Positions 1 to 8,659 are shown, counted from the first letter of the stretch. The stretch is 38,638 bases of DNA from Caldilineaceae bacterium (GCA_022827195.1 JAJDTL010000001.1:1-38638), one strand, 5' to 3'. Numbers and translations are program-made. Notes: a model not told the origin generated them from the letters alone.

Positions 1-57
1 AAACATCTCCTCCGCCCCGCGTATAAATTTCGCCTTCGCTTCTTCTCGTTTCATCAT
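1..57 (-). CDS. Transposase N-terminus, partial (ISKra4-like)
   Basis: The minus-strand reading frame starts with two consecutive ATG codons (57-55 and 54-52) and runs off the window. It encodes MMKREEAKAKFIRGAEEMF. This resembles the start of the transposase at 37120 (MDKEKAKAKFMGDAEAVFERM), which supports its being the N-terminus of a related transposase. Only 19 codons are visible, so function rests on the IS context. The same N-terminus is encoded in mirror position at 38584-38638. Confidence 0.55.
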   Translation of the reverse strand, partial: MMKREEAKAKFIRGAEEMF

Positions 58-141
58 TCCACCCCTCTCTCCATTTCCCTTTCCTTTTCCCTCATTTCAG
101 TCTACCCTTCTTACACCTCTACAAAAATCTGGGATGCACCC
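1..141 (-). mobile_element. End of an ISKra4-like insertion sequence, cut by the window edge
   Basis: Positions 3-141 are the exact reverse complement of 38500-38638, so the two window ends carry the same 139-base IS terminus in opposite orientation. The terminal sequence, read on the minus strand from 141, is GGGTGCATCCCAGATTTTTG. It closely resembles the terminal repeat of the complete element at 37037-38491. A purine-rich leader (minus strand) follows, then the first codons of a transposase. The body of the element lies outside the window. The precise boundary is uncertain by a few bases because a C run continues past 141. Confidence 0.8.
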
Positions 142-156
142 CCCCCGGCAGCGAAG

Positions 157-185
157 TTGATCTCCTGCCTGCAATCTGCTATACT
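157..185 (+). promoter_or_regulatory. Sigma70-type promoter upstream of nusA
   Basis: TTGATC (157-162) and TATACT (180-185) are separated by exactly 17 bases, a good match to the -35/-10 consensus of the housekeeping sigma factor. Transcription would start near 192, run through the hairpin at 235-253 and then into nusA. The promoter lies 16 bases inside the IS junction at 141, so it belongs to the resident locus and not to the IS. Prediction is from motif match only. Confidence 0.6.
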
Positions 186-234
186 GGAGAGTATTCGTCA
201 CTGGCTTTGATGATTCGATAGAATCGTGTCTCTG

Positions 235-261
235 AAGTGGGTTCCGCCCACTTTTCTTTTT
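235..261 (+). terminator. Intrinsic terminator or attenuator hairpin in the nusA leader
   Basis: A 7-bp perfect stem (AAGTGGG 235-241 with CCCACTT 247-253) with a short loop is followed by a T-rich run (252-260). This is the form of a factor-independent terminator. It lies between the predicted promoter and nusA with no gene before it, so it probably attenuates transcription of the operon. Similar GTGGG/CCCAC hairpins with T tails are known in leaders of rimP-nusA operons of other bacteria. That homology is suggested here and has not been tested. Confidence 0.65.
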
Positions 262-378
262 CTACGAAGTCGTTGCCGGCAATATCGATGCGGAGCGCCT
301 GTCTCTTTTCTTCTGTGTTTCGGTTTTGCGGTGGCCAGGTTGTTGCGCCGTCAGATTTTCAGGAGTGGCTGAACAAAA

Positions 379-2238
379 ATGTCTAAAGCACTCATCGCCG
401 GGATCAATCAGGTTGCTGTTGATAAGGACCTCGACAACGAGGTGATATTCGATGCGATCGAGGCTGCGCTCATCTCTGCCTACAAGCGCAATTACGGTTC
501 TGTGGCCAATGTATCCGCCGAAGTGGACCGGGCGTCGGGCGAGATGAAGGTGTTTGCGGAAAAAGAGGTCGTCGAAGACATTATCAACCCGAACACCGAG
601 ATTCTGCTCGAAGATGCCAAAATGGTGGAGCCGTCTTCCGAATTGGGCGACGTCGTCCTGGTGCAGAATACGCCCGACAACTTTGGTCGCATTGCGGCGC
701 AGACGGCCAAGCAGGTGATCCTGCAGCGCATTCGCGAGGCCGAACGGGACACAGTCTATGAAAACTTTGTCCACAAAGTGGGCGAGACGATCACCGCGCA
801 GGTTCGCAGCATCGACCTCGTCTCCGGCGCGGTCACAATTCTGATCGACGACAGACATGAGAATCTGTTGCCGCGCGACGAGCAGATCCCAACCGAGAAT
901 CTGCGCCGCGGGGACTACATCTGTCTGTACGTGGTGGACGTTCACCGCAGCAGTCGCGGCCCGATGATCAAGCTCAGCCGCACCCATCGCGATCTCCTCC
1001 GCCGCCTCATGGAGCAGGAGATTCCGGAAGTGCGCGATGGCACGGTCGAGATCAAGGGCATATCGCGCGAGCCGGGCGCACGCAGCAAGGTTGCAGTGAT
1101 GGCGACGCTGCCCGGCGTGGACCCGGTCGGCAGTTGTGTGGGGATGCGGGGCCTGCGCATTCAGAATATCGTGACCGAGCTGGCCGGGGAAAAGATCGAT
1201 GTTGTCGAGTGGAGCGGCAATCTGCGCACCTACATCTCCAATGCGCTCGGCCCTGCTAAAGTGCAGAGCGTTGTCCTCGAAGAAGACAGCAACATCAAGA
1301 CCGCAATTGTCATTGTGCCGGATCGACAGCTCAGCCTGGCGATTGGCAAGGCAGGGCAGAATGCCCGCCTGGCAGCCAAACTTACTGGCTGGCGGATCGA
1401 TATCAAGAGCGAAAGCGAAGCCCGCGAAGAAGGGTTGGACCTGCTGGCGGCCGAGCAGGCACAGCTGGCGGCCGGAGAACAGGACCTGCTCAGCATGGCG
1501 GAGCAGATCCTGCGGGAAAGGGACGAATCGACAACACGCGAAGATACTTTCCGCCAAGCTGCGGCGCTGCTGCAGCAACAGGATGCTGCCAACCGCTTGA
1601 CCGATCAAGGCGTGGCGACCGAGTGGCCCGAATCCTTGCCGGGACAGGAGGAGGAAAAGCGCGGTATCGGTGTTGACGCCGAGGAGGCGTTGAGCGCGTT
1701 CGAGCGGGCGGCCGCGGTTGTGCGCGACGACGAGCCGTCGATCGTGTCCCTTGACGACTTCACGACTGCCGAGCCGGAGACGGTGGGCTTCGACGAGAAG
1801 GCTGACGCTGAGGACGGGGCTCGTGCAGAGGAAGAAGGGGAGAGGGAGGCTGCGCCTGGTGCGGGCGCGGAGAATGAGCAACCGGCTCCTGAGACCGCGG
1901 AAGTTGAGGAAGAATCGGCGGAGGCGAGCATTCTGCAGGCCGAGGACCTTCCGCAGGTGATTACGGCAGATATGCTGCGCCAGCGGATGGCCGCCCGCCG
2001 CCAAGGGGGTTCGGCGGATGACGATTTCGTTTCAATGGATGATCTGGAGGTGCCGGCTGAACTGCTCGAATCTCTTGAAGCGGCGGAAGAGAGCGCTGAC
2101 GAGCTCGACGAATCGGGCGGCAAGCGCGGCAAGGCGAACCGCGGCGGTCAGACGGCGGCGAAGAAGCAGCCAAGACGCCAGCGGACGCGGCGCTCGCGTG
2201 ACTTTGGCGACTTTGAAGAGGAGGAGTTTGACGCATAG
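379..2238 (+). CDS. nusA: Transcription termination/antitermination factor NusA
   Basis: NusA binds RNA polymerase and nascent RNA and modulates pausing, termination and antitermination. The 619-residue protein has the NusA N-terminal RNAP-binding domain (about 1-125), an S1 domain (about 134-200) and two KH domains. KH1 covers about 200-280 and includes [14 protein letters not shown]2 has [18 protein letters not shown] at 321-338. Beyond about residue 350 comes a 270-residue tail that is strongly acidic and Ala/Glu-rich, then a basic patch ([10 protein letters not shown]... RRQRTRRSR) and a final acidic end (EEEEFDA). That tail makes it longer than the usual 350-500 residues. The ATG start has AGGAG at 361-365. 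It heads the cluster, followed by ylxR and infB, but rimP is absent upstream, where only 237 bases separate it from an IS end. Confidence 0.97.
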   Translation: MSKALIAGINQVAVDKDLDNEVIFDAIEAALISAYKRNYGSVANVSAEVDRASGEMKVFAEKEVVEDIINPNTEILLEDAKMVEPSSELGDVVLVQNTPDNFGRIAAQTAKQVILQRIREAERDTVYENFVHKVGETITAQVRSIDLVSGAVTILIDDRHENLLPRDEQIPTENLRRGDYICLYVVDVHRSSRGPMIKLSRTHRDLLRRLMEQEIPEVRDGTVEIKGISREPGARSKVAVMATLPGVDPVGSCVGMRGLRIQNIVTELAGEKIDVVEWSGNLRTYISNALGPAKVQSVVLEEDSNIKTAIVIVPDRQLSLAIGKAGQNARLAAKLTGWRIDIKSESEAREEGLDLLAAEQAQLAAGEQDLLSMAEQILRERDESTTREDTFRQAAALLQQQDAANRLTDQGVATEWPESLPGQEEEKRGIGVDAEEALSAFERAAAVVRDDEPSIVSLDDFTTAEPETVGFDEKADAEDGARAEEEGEREAAPGAGAENEQPAPETAEVEEESAEASILQAEDLPQVITADMLRQRMAARRQGGSADDDFVSMDDLEVPAELLESLEAAEESADELDESGGKRGKANRGGQTAAKKQPRRQRTRRSRDFGDFEEEEFDA

Positions 2239-2290
2239 CGCGGCCCGTGCATAGCGGAGGCCGCGCCTGCGCCAACAGGGCAACATCGAG

Positions 2291-2590
2291 ATGGCAAAAC
2301 GGGCAAAGGGACCGAAACCGCGGCGCGTTCCCCAGAGGATGTGCATCGCCTGCCGTGAGTCGGAAGGAAAGCGCGCATTGCTTCGTCTGGTACGCGTAGC
2401 CGATGGGGTTGTGGTTGATGAGAGCGGCAAAAGGGCCGGCCGCGGCGCATATGTCCACCCGCAGGCCGGCTGTTGGGAGAGAGCACTGTCCGGTTCGATG
2501 CTGCAGAAGGCGTTGCGAACGAAAATCAGCGCTGAGAATCTGGAATCGCTTTCTGCAACCGTGTCTGAACTGCTCGTATCCGGAGTCTAG
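2291..2590 (+). CDS. ylxR: YlxR/RnpM-family RNA-binding protein (DUF448)
   Basis: This 99-residue basic protein belongs to the YlxR family, recently described in Bacillus as a modulator of RNase P (RnpM). Family hallmarks are visible: the RMCIACRE stretch near residue 16, LLRLVR, and the GRGAYVHP motif around 49-56. The family fold is a small RNA-binding domain. It lies 52 bases after nusA and before infB, the classical nusA-ylxR-infB order. The ribosomal protein L7Ae-like gene (ylxQ) often found next is missing, and a 512-base gap takes its place. The start ATG follows a purine-rich stretch. Confidence 0.9.
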   Translation: MAKRAKGPKPRRVPQRMCIACRESEGKRALLRLVRVADGVVVDESGKRAGRGAYVHPQAGCWERALSGSMLQKALRTKISAENLESLSATVSELLVSGV

Positions 2591-3102
2591 CGCTTGCCGC
2601 CGGAGGACGGTAGAACGAAGAGCGGGGCGGCCGCCGGACTGCAAAAGTCTCTGATCGCCGCTCAGCTGATGGAGAGGAATTTTCCGATGAACAGAAGCCG
2701 ATTGTCCGCTTCCTGACATGTACCGGCACAGTGGGCTATCTCTGGCTGTACAACGGTTTTGGCCGCCGTTGACGCCGGCAGCTGGGAACTTTGATCGAGC
2801 AGGCCGCATTGGGATGGAGAGGGGGAAGGGAATAGGAAAGCGAGAGGTTGTGTAACAGAATTGTCCGGCCACCGGCAGTTCCTCTCGGCTCTCCGTAACT
2901 TACCCTCCCCGCATAGGTCTCATTCGTCTTCATCCCAATCAACAATCTAAGTGAAGCAGGAGAAGAGTCAAGCAACCGGGCGCCTGACCCTTTTCAACTG
3001 TCCGCATCCCGCCGCGCAGCCACGGGAGGAAATCCAGACAGGATTCCATGTGGCGCGGGGTGCCGGATCGCTGGACAGGCAAGTCGGGAGAGGATAGGAA
3101 AG
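2591..3102 (+). other. Long non-coding stretch between ylxR and infB
   Basis: These 512 bases have no ORF that looks real on either strand. I see a small stem (CAACGG 2751-2756 with CCGTTG 2766-2771) without a T run, a purine-rich patch at about 2814-2852, and the infB ribosome-binding region (GGGAGAGG near 3086). No remnant of ylxQ could be read in the frame following the ylxR stop. It may be a long 5' leader of infB or eroded sequence. No function can be assigned. Confidence 0.5.
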
Positions 3103-4983
3103 ATGACAACCACAACGAAAGAACCGGCGCAGATTCAGGATGACGGGCAGGCTGACGACGTTGCAAACGGTGATGCCGCCGGCCTGCCTTCTTCCATCGT
3201 CGTCGAGGAGTACGTCACCGTGCGCGCGCTGGCCGAGAGGATGGATCGCAGCCCGATCGACCTCATCAAAGTGCTGATGCAGTTCGGCATCATGGCGCCG
3301 ATCGATCAGACGCTCGATCACGACACCGCTGCAATTGTCGGCGAGGAACTCGGCATTGAAGTGCTGTGGCCGGTCGTGGAGGAGGAGCAGCCCGAAGAGG
3401 CGCCCCCAGAGGATCTGAGACCCAAAGAAAGGGTGCTGATCCAGGAGATCGTGGCCGGAGAGGTGGAAGGGAGTCTTGTCGAGAGGCCGCCAGTCGTGGC
3501 AGTGCTCGGGCATGTCGATCATGGCAAGACGACGCTCCTCGACCGCATTCGCCGAACCAACGTGGTGGATACGGAAGCCGGCGGCATCACCCAGCATACC
3601 GGCGCGTACCAGGTGGAGGTTGAGGGCAAGAAGATCACCTTCCTCGATACGCCCGGCCACGAAGCGTTTACCGCGATGCGCGCGCGCGGCGCGCAGGTCA
3701 CGGATATTGTTATTCTCGTCGTTGCCGCAGACGACGGCATCATGCCGCAGACGCGCGAGGCGATCAGCCATGCCAGGGCAGCCGACGTGACGATCATCGT
3801 TGCCATCAACAAAATCGACCAGCCCAACGCCAACATAAACCGGGTGATGGAGGACCTGTCAACTGTGGACCTTACACCGGAGGAGTGGGGTGGCGATACA
3901 GTGACGGTGCCGATCAGCGCGCTCAATGGCGACGGTGTCAACGATCTGCTGGACAACATTCTCGTTGTCGCCGAACTGGACCAGCACCAGGCCAATCCCA
4001 GTGGCCAGTGCGTGGGCACGGTCATTGAGGCTGAGCTGGACAAGCAGCGCGGCATCACCGCGACCCTGCTCGTGCAGAACGGGACACTGAAACGCGGGGC
4101 TTCGCTGGTTGTCGGCGACAGCTGGGGGCGCGTCAAGGCAATGACCGACCACGAAGGCAATCCGCTCAAGACTGCCGGGCCGAGTACGCCGACAATCGTC
4201 CTGGGCCTCAATGGCGTTCCCGACGCCGGCGAGGTCTTCACCGTCACCAAGAACGATAAGGCCGCCCGTGCGTTGGTCGCCGATAGGCAGAACCAGGCTG
4301 CGCGGCAGGTGCTGACCGCCGCGCCGGCGCCGATGACGCTGGAAGACATGTTCGCCCGCGTGGAAGGGGGGGAGGCCGCAACACTCAATATTATCGTGCG
4401 GGCGGACACGCAGGGGACGCTCGCCCCGGTTGTACACAGCCTCGAACAGCTCGCCAACGACGAAATCAATGTCAAGATCATGCAGTCGGTCGTCGGCGAC
4501 ATAACCGAATCCGACGTCATGTTGGCGGAGGCCAGCCAGGCGATCATCATCGGATTCGGCGTAAACATAGACAAGTCCGCATTGGTGCGGGCCGAACAGT
4601 CCGGCGTCGAGATTCGCCACTATCGGATTATCTACAAGATGATCGAGGATGTGGAACTGGCGCTTGCCGGGATGCTGGACCCGATTTTTGAGGAGGTGGT
4701 CATCGGGCATGCCGAGGTGCGGCAGATGTTCCGCGTGCGCCGCGGCGGGCTGATCGCCGGCTGCATGGTGCTGGACGGCGTTGTCAGGCGCAATAGCCAG
4801 GCGCGCCTGGTGCGCAACGATTCAACGATCATCACCACAACGATCGAGAACCTCAAGCGCTTTACCGAAGATGTCAACGAGGTGCGGGGCGGGTACGAAT
4901 GCGGCATCAATCTGGCCGGCGTAAACTCCGATCTGCAGGAAGGCGACATCATCGAGGTCTTCGAAAAACAGCAGGTGCGGTGA
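3103..4983 (+). CDS. infB: Translation initiation factor IF-2
   Basis: IF-2 is the GTPase that places initiator tRNA on the 30S subunit and promotes subunit joining. All G motifs are present in the 626-residue protein: G1 GHVDHGKT (136-143), G2 region GGITQHTGA (160-168), G3 DTPGH (182-186) and G4 NKID (236-239). The N-terminal part (about 35-90) is an IF2_N module. After the G domain come the beta-barrel domain II, domain III and the C-terminal fMet-tRNA-binding barrel ending in DIIEVFEK. The N-terminal extension is short, giving a compact IF-2 as in many non-enteric bacteria. The ATG has a purine-rich ribosome-binding site (GGAGAGGATAGG) just upstream. Confidence 0.98.
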   Translation: MTTTTKEPAQIQDDGQADDVANGDAAGLPSSIVVEEYVTVRALAERMDRSPIDLIKVLMQFGIMAPIDQTLDHDTAAIVGEELGIEVLWPVVEEEQPEEAPPEDLRPKERVLIQEIVAGEVEGSLVERPPVVAVLGHVDHGKTTLLDRIRRTNVVDTEAGGITQHTGAYQVEVEGKKITFLDTPGHEAFTAMRARGAQVTDIVILVVAADDGIMPQTREAISHARAADVTIIVAINKIDQPNANINRVMEDLSTVDLTPEEWGGDTVTVPISALNGDGVNDLLDNILVVAELDQHQANPSGQCVGTVIEAELDKQRGITATLLVQNGTLKRGASLVVGDSWGRVKAMTDHEGNPLKTAGPSTPTIVLGLNGVPDAGEVFTVTKNDKAARALVADRQNQAARQVLTAAPAPMTLEDMFARVEGGEAATLNIIVRADTQGTLAPVVHSLEQLANDEINVKIMQSVVGDITESDVMLAEASQAIIIGFGVNIDKSALVRAEQSGVEIRHYRIIYKMIEDVELALAGMLDPIFEEVVIGHAEVRQMFRVRRGGLIAGCMVLDGVVRRNSQARLVRNDSTIITTTIENLKRFTEDVNEVRGGYECGINLAGVNSDLQEGDIIEVFEKQQVR

Positions 4984-5054
4984 GTTTCTGGTTTTCCGGT
5001 TTTCGTTTATAGTGGGCGCGACGAAACCGTGAGACCCGGCTGCCGGAAAGTCCC

Positions 5055-5498
5055 ATGTCTACGATCCGTCAGGAGCGGGCGGCAGAGCTGCTCTATCAGG
5101 AACTTTCGATCTTAATCGCCAACGAATTGGATGACCCGACGCTGGAGCTGCTGGCGGTAACAAATGTCGTGGTCAGCCGCGATCTGCGCGTGGCCAAAGT
5201 CTATGTACACCAGGACAGCGATGTGCAACGCAACGCAATGCTCGCCAGATTGAAGCACGCCGCGCCTTTCCTGCGGCGTCAATTGGCCCAAAACGTAAAC
5301 CTTCGCGCTGTGCCGGAACTGCTCTTCTACTATGACGATACCCCCGACCAGGCCGCCCGGGTGGATGCACTTTTGCAGAGCATTGCCGAGGAGCGAGATA
5401 CTCGCCGGCAGGATGTGGAGAGCGGGCCCGCGCCTCTCTCCGGGTCGTACTCCTCCCCTGACTTTTCCTCCGTCGATGCGCAGAAAGAGGATGCATGA
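5055..5498 (+). CDS. rbfA: 30S ribosome-binding factor RbfA
   Basis: RbfA is a KH-fold protein that assists late maturation of the 30S subunit and the 5' end of 16S rRNA. The 147-residue product shows the family pattern: an N-terminal helix (RQERAAELLYQELSILIANE), VVVSRDLRVAKVYV, then RLKHAAPFLRRQLAQNVNLRAVPELLFYYDDT. The acidic/Ser-rich tail after about residue 110 is variable in the family. It follows infB by 71 bases, the conserved position for rbfA. Its stop codon overlaps the start of the next gene (ATGA at 5495-5498), which implies translational coupling. Confidence 0.95.
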   Translation: MSTIRQERAAELLYQELSILIANELDDPTLELLAVTNVVVSRDLRVAKVYVHQDSDVQRNAMLARLKHAAPFLRRQLAQNVNLRAVPELLFYYDDTPDQAARVDALLQSIAEERDTRRQDVESGPAPLSGSYSSPDFSSVDAQKEDA

Positions 5499-6544
5499 AC
5501 CTTGATGCTTCCCTGTTGAAGCAGAATGCCGCATGCGGTCAGAAGGGTGCCCCCGTTTCGCCGCCCCCTCGCCTGCTTGACCTCCTGGAAACCAGCCACC
5601 ATATCCTCTGTATCAGTCACGTTACCCCGGACGGGGACGCGATCGGTAGTCTGCTCGGCCTCGGTGCGATCCTGCGCGCAATGGCCAAGCGGCCCGTCCT
5701 CGCTCTCCAGGATGCGTTGACGTCCGAATTTCAGTTCCTGCCTGGCGTCGAGACAATCATCGGTCCGTCGCAAGTCGGCCGCAGCTACGATCTGATCGTT
5801 TGCCTGGACACCTCCAGTATCGACCGGATAGGCAACGTCTATTGTTCCGATGCACACGACCGCATCCCTTTGGCTGTGATCGATCACCACATCACCAATA
5901 CCTACTACGGCACCGAAAACTGGGTGGAACCAAGCTGTGCCGCTACTTGTCAGATGCTGGTGGCCATGGCTGATGCCTTGAACGTGCCGCTCACTGAGGA
6001 GATGGCCCTCCCGCTGCTGACCGGCCTTGTGACCGATACACTCTGCTTTCGCACGGCCAACACCGATGAAAACGTGCTGCAAGTAACCCTGCGGCTGTTG
6101 CGCGCCGGCGCAGAGCTGGACCACATCGTCCGCAACACACTGGACAGCCGCTCGTTCAGCCTCGTAAAGCTGTGGGGGGCCGGCCTGGCGACTGTGCAGA
6201 TAGAGGACGGAATCGTATGGGCCACGCTCAGCGCCGAGAGCCGCCGGCAGAGCGGCGTCGAGCTTCACCAGAGCGATGGTCTTGCCAACTTCCTCGTGAC
6301 GGTGCGCGAGGCCGAGATCAGCGCTACATTTGCGCAACGCTTCGCCCAAAACGGCCAAGAGCTAATCGAGTGCAGCTTTCGGGCCAAGCCCGGCTTCAAC
6401 GTTAGCCAGGTGGCGTTTGCGTTTGGAGGCGGCGGACATCCTCCGGCAGCCGGTTGCACGGTTGCGGGTACGCTGGGGGAGGTGTCAGCCCGGGTTGTGG
6501 CCGCGTTGCACGAATTGCGCCGCCAGAGTTTGCCCGCGTCCTGA
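5495..6544 (+). CDS. nrnA: DHH/DHHA1 phosphoesterase, NrnA-type nanoRNase/pAp phosphatase
   Basis: NrnA-type enzymes degrade short RNA oligonucleotides and dephosphorylate pAp. The 349-residue protein carries the DHH-family metal motifs: SHVTPDGDAIGS (41-52), a central CLDTSS (103-108), and VIDHH (128-132) with the DHH triad at 130-132. Near the C-terminus GGGGHPPAAG is the glycine-rich substrate-binding motif of the DHHA1 domain. It starts inside the rbfA stop (ATGA overlap), as in many Gram-positive and Chloroflexota rbfA-nrnA-truB clusters. About 30 residues precede the conserved domain. Assignment to NrnA rather than another DHH subtype rests on context and motif spacing. Confidence 0.9.
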   Translation: MNLDASLLKQNAACGQKGAPVSPPPRLLDLLETSHHILCISHVTPDGDAIGSLLGLGAILRAMAKRPVLALQDALTSEFQFLPGVETIIGPSQVGRSYDLIVCLDTSSIDRIGNVYCSDAHDRIPLAVIDHHITNTYYGTENWVEPSCAATCQMLVAMADALNVPLTEEMALPLLTGLVTDTLCFRTANTDENVLQVTLRLLRAGAELDHIVRNTLDSRSFSLVKLWGAGLATVQIEDGIVWATLSAESRRQSGVELHQSDGLANFLVTVREAEISATFAQRFAQNGQELIECSFRAKPGFNVSQVAFAFGGGGHPPAAGCTVAGTLGEVSARVVAALHELRRQSLPAS

Positions 6545-6586
6545 GATCTCAGTACCTGTTTTCCTGCCGGTGCGCGACGCAAAGCG

Positions 6587-7558
6587 ATGAATGCCGATCT
6601 GCACGGGATCCTCCTCGTCGACAAGCCAGTCCGTCCAGGCACTTCAGTAAGCGCCGATGACGCGCGTTCGTCAGCCCTGCCGACCAGCCATGACATTGTT
6701 CAGCACGTTCGGCGTTGGAGCCGCCAAAGGCGCATCGGCCACACCGGCACGCTCGACCCGATGGCGAGCGGGCTGCTGGTGTTGTGCCTCGGCGTCGCGA
6801 CGCGCCTGGTGGAGTACTATCAGGGGCACGAGAAGAGATATGAGGCGCGCGTGACGCTCGGGCGCGCCACCGATACCTATGACGCAGTCGGTCAGACCGT
6901 GGCGCTCTGCCCGATCCCGTCTCTGACCGCGGCCGATGTAGAGGAGGCCCTGGCCGGGTTCCTGGGTCAAATTGTACAGCAGCCGCCGGTCTATTCTGCA
7001 TTGAAGCAAGGCGGGGAAAGTCTGCACCGCAAGGCCCGCCGCGGCGAGGCGGTGGAGGTTGTGCCGAGGCCGGTTACGGTCCACGAAATCAATCTGCTTG
7101 CCTTCGACCCGCCGGACGGAATTTCTCTCAGGGTGCGATGCTCCGCCGGTACCTACGTTCGCAGCCTTGCCGTCGCGTTGGGGGAGGCATTGGGCACCGT
7201 GGCCCACCTGAGTTATCTGCGTCGCCTGGGCGCCGGACCCTTTTCGGTCGCTGATGCGTCAGCCTTGCCGGCCATCGAAGAGGCCGCCGTCACCGGACGT
7301 CTGGCCGACCTGCTGGTGGCGCCGGATGCCGGTCTGGGAATGCCCTGTCTGACCGTCAACGAGGAGGAGCAGGTCCGCCTGGGCCACGGGCAGAAGATTT
7401 TTCAGGACTGTGCCTCCACGTCCTCACTTGCCGCTGCCTATGACAGTTGCGGCCGTTTTCTGGGCATCGCGCGCGCCCTTGCGACTGAAGGCAGCAATGA
7501 CGGCACGCTGTGGAAAGCCGAAAAGTGGCTCGCCCAGCAGTTGAGGCGTTTTCAGTAG
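6587..7558 (+). CDS. truB: tRNA pseudouridine(55) synthase TruB
   Basis: TruB makes pseudouridine at position 55 in the T-loop of tRNA. The catalytic motif GHTGTLDPMASG (51-62) contains the nucleophilic Asp57, and later motifs (KRYEARVTLGRATDTYDAVG; RVRCSAGTYVRSLAVALGEALG) fit the family. The 323-residue length is normal. Motif I is unusual: the family pattern KPxGxTSHD is interrupted after VDKP by about 15 extra residues (roughly 15-32) before TSHDIV. The frame is open through the insertion and there is no sign of a frameshift. The gene sits 42 bases after nrnA and 56 before ribF, the usual order. Confidence 0.95.
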   Translation: MNADLHGILLVDKPVRPGTSVSADDARSSALPTSHDIVQHVRRWSRQRRIGHTGTLDPMASGLLVLCLGVATRLVEYYQGHEKRYEARVTLGRATDTYDAVGQTVALCPIPSLTAADVEEALAGFLGQIVQQPPVYSALKQGGESLHRKARRGEAVEVVPRPVTVHEINLLAFDPPDGISLRVRCSAGTYVRSLAVALGEALGTVAHLSYLRRLGAGPFSVADASALPAIEEAAVTGRLADLLVAPDAGLGMPCLTVNEEEQVRLGHGQKIFQDCASTSSLAAAYDSCGRFLGIARALATEGSNDGTLWKAEKWLAQQLRRFQ

Positions 7559-7614
7559 ACAGTTTTCGTTCTGACCATTTCCACTGGAAACTAGGAACCG
7601 GAAACCGATTTGAC

Positions 7615-8604
7615 ATGAGAATCTGGCACGGTGATCTGAGGTCCCTCCGGTTTTCCGGCCCAACTGTCCTGACGATTGGGAATTTCGACGGTGTCCATCT
7701 CGGCCATCAGGCCCTTGTGCGCGTCCTGCAGGATGAAGCGGCAGCATATACGCCTGCGGCCAGAATAGCCCTGCTCACGTTCGACCCCCACCCTCTGGCC
7801 GTGCTGCAACCTCACCTGCCCCTCCGTCTGTTGACCTCACCGCAGGAACGTCTGCGGCTGCTCGAACCGCTCGGCTTGGATCTGGGGGTGATTCAGCCGT
7901 TCGACATGGATTTCGCCAGCCTGACCCCCCATCAGTTCATGACCGTTCTCGTGGAACACCTGGAGCTTGCCCGCCTGGTTACAGGGCCGGATTTTGCCTT
8001 GGGCCGGGGCCGCAGCGGCAACATCGACGTCCTGCGGGCGCTGGGCGCAGAGCTCGGCTATGACGTATCGGTGATCGAGCCGTACGCAAGCGATGGCGGC
8101 GAGATACGCAGCCATCAGATTCGGCAGTGCCTGTTGAGCGGCGCGGTGACCGATGCACGGCAGATGCTGGGCCGGCCCTATTCGATCGCCGGAACGGTTG
8201 AAGAGGGCGCGCGGCGCGGCCGCATCATCGGCGTGCCAACCGCCAACCTCCGGCCCGATTTGCAGCGCCTGATCCCCGCCGACGGCGTCTACGCGACATG
8301 GGCGTTTCTGCCGCACAGTTGTACGGACCGGCCCCGCGCCAGCGTCACAAATGTCGGTGTGCGGCCTACCGTGGACGGACGCCAGCGCCGCATTGAAACG
8401 CACCTGCTGGATTTCCCGGTTGCGGGCGAGTCCGGCGACCTGTACGGTCAGAAAATGACCGTTTCCTTCGTTGCCCGCCTGCGAGACGAGCAACGCTTTG
8501 ACGGTCTGGACGCGCTCGTCGCCCAGATCCGGCGAGATATCTCCATTGCGCGCAGCTTGTTGAGAGAGGAGTCGTCAATTCCCAATTTTATCTCCGGGGG
8601 GTAG
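7615..8604 (+). CDS. ribF: Bifunctional riboflavin kinase/FMN adenylyltransferase
   Basis: RibF converts riboflavin to FMN and then FAD. The N-terminal FAD-synthetase half shows GNFDGVHLGH (22-31) and TFDPHP (55-60), a nucleotidyltransferase signature. The C-terminal riboflavin-kinase half has GRPYSIAGTVEEGARRGRIIG (186-206) with PTAN at 208-211, the metal/ATP-binding motif. I chose the ATG at 7615 (329 residues) because family proteins begin just before GNFDGVH. The longer frame from 7510 would overlap truB and adds 35 residues unlike the family. AGGAACCGG lies about 14 bases upstream. It closes the nusA-to-ribF cluster. Confidence 0.95.
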   Translation: MRIWHGDLRSLRFSGPTVLTIGNFDGVHLGHQALVRVLQDEAAAYTPAARIALLTFDPHPLAVLQPHLPLRLLTSPQERLRLLEPLGLDLGVIQPFDMDFASLTPHQFMTVLVEHLELARLVTGPDFALGRGRSGNIDVLRALGAELGYDVSVIEPYASDGGEIRSHQIRQCLLSGAVTDARQMLGRPYSIAGTVEEGARRGRIIGVPTANLRPDLQRLIPADGVYATWAFLPHSCTDRPRASVTNVGVRPTVDGRQRRIETHLLDFPVAGESGDLYGQKMTVSFVARLRDEQRFDGLDALVAQIRRDISIARSLLREESSIPNFISGG

Positions 8605-8609
8605 AGATC

Positions 8610-8659
8610 GATCGGGGCGGAACATAGTTCAGATAAGTTGAGGAGGGACCGCCCCGGTC
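8610..8659 (+). other. Long stem-loop between ribF and the haem/beta-propeller gene
   Basis: GATCGGGGCGG (8610-8620) pairs with CCGCCCCGGTC (8649-8659), 11 bp with one G-T pair, around a 28-base loop. The loop contains an AGGAGG ribosome-binding-like sequence (8641-8646). No T run follows, so it does not look like a normal intrinsic terminator. It could separate the ribF transcript from the next gene or affect translation start. This is a structural observation only. Confidence 0.4.

Noticed and set aside
262..2004. 580-residue minus-strand ORF opposite nusA
   Set aside because: It lies wholly over the conserved nusA frame and has low-complexity composition typical of antisense frames in GC-rich DNA, with no recognisable domain.
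2670..2718. 15-codon ORF (MERNFPMNRSRLSAS) before infB as a leader peptide
   Set aside because: Too short to judge, no run of regulatory codons and no paired hairpins for attenuation.
2814..2852. Purine-rich patch before infB as a remnant of the IS leader
   Set aside because: Composition is similar to the IS leaders, but no terminal repeat or aligned stretch is present.
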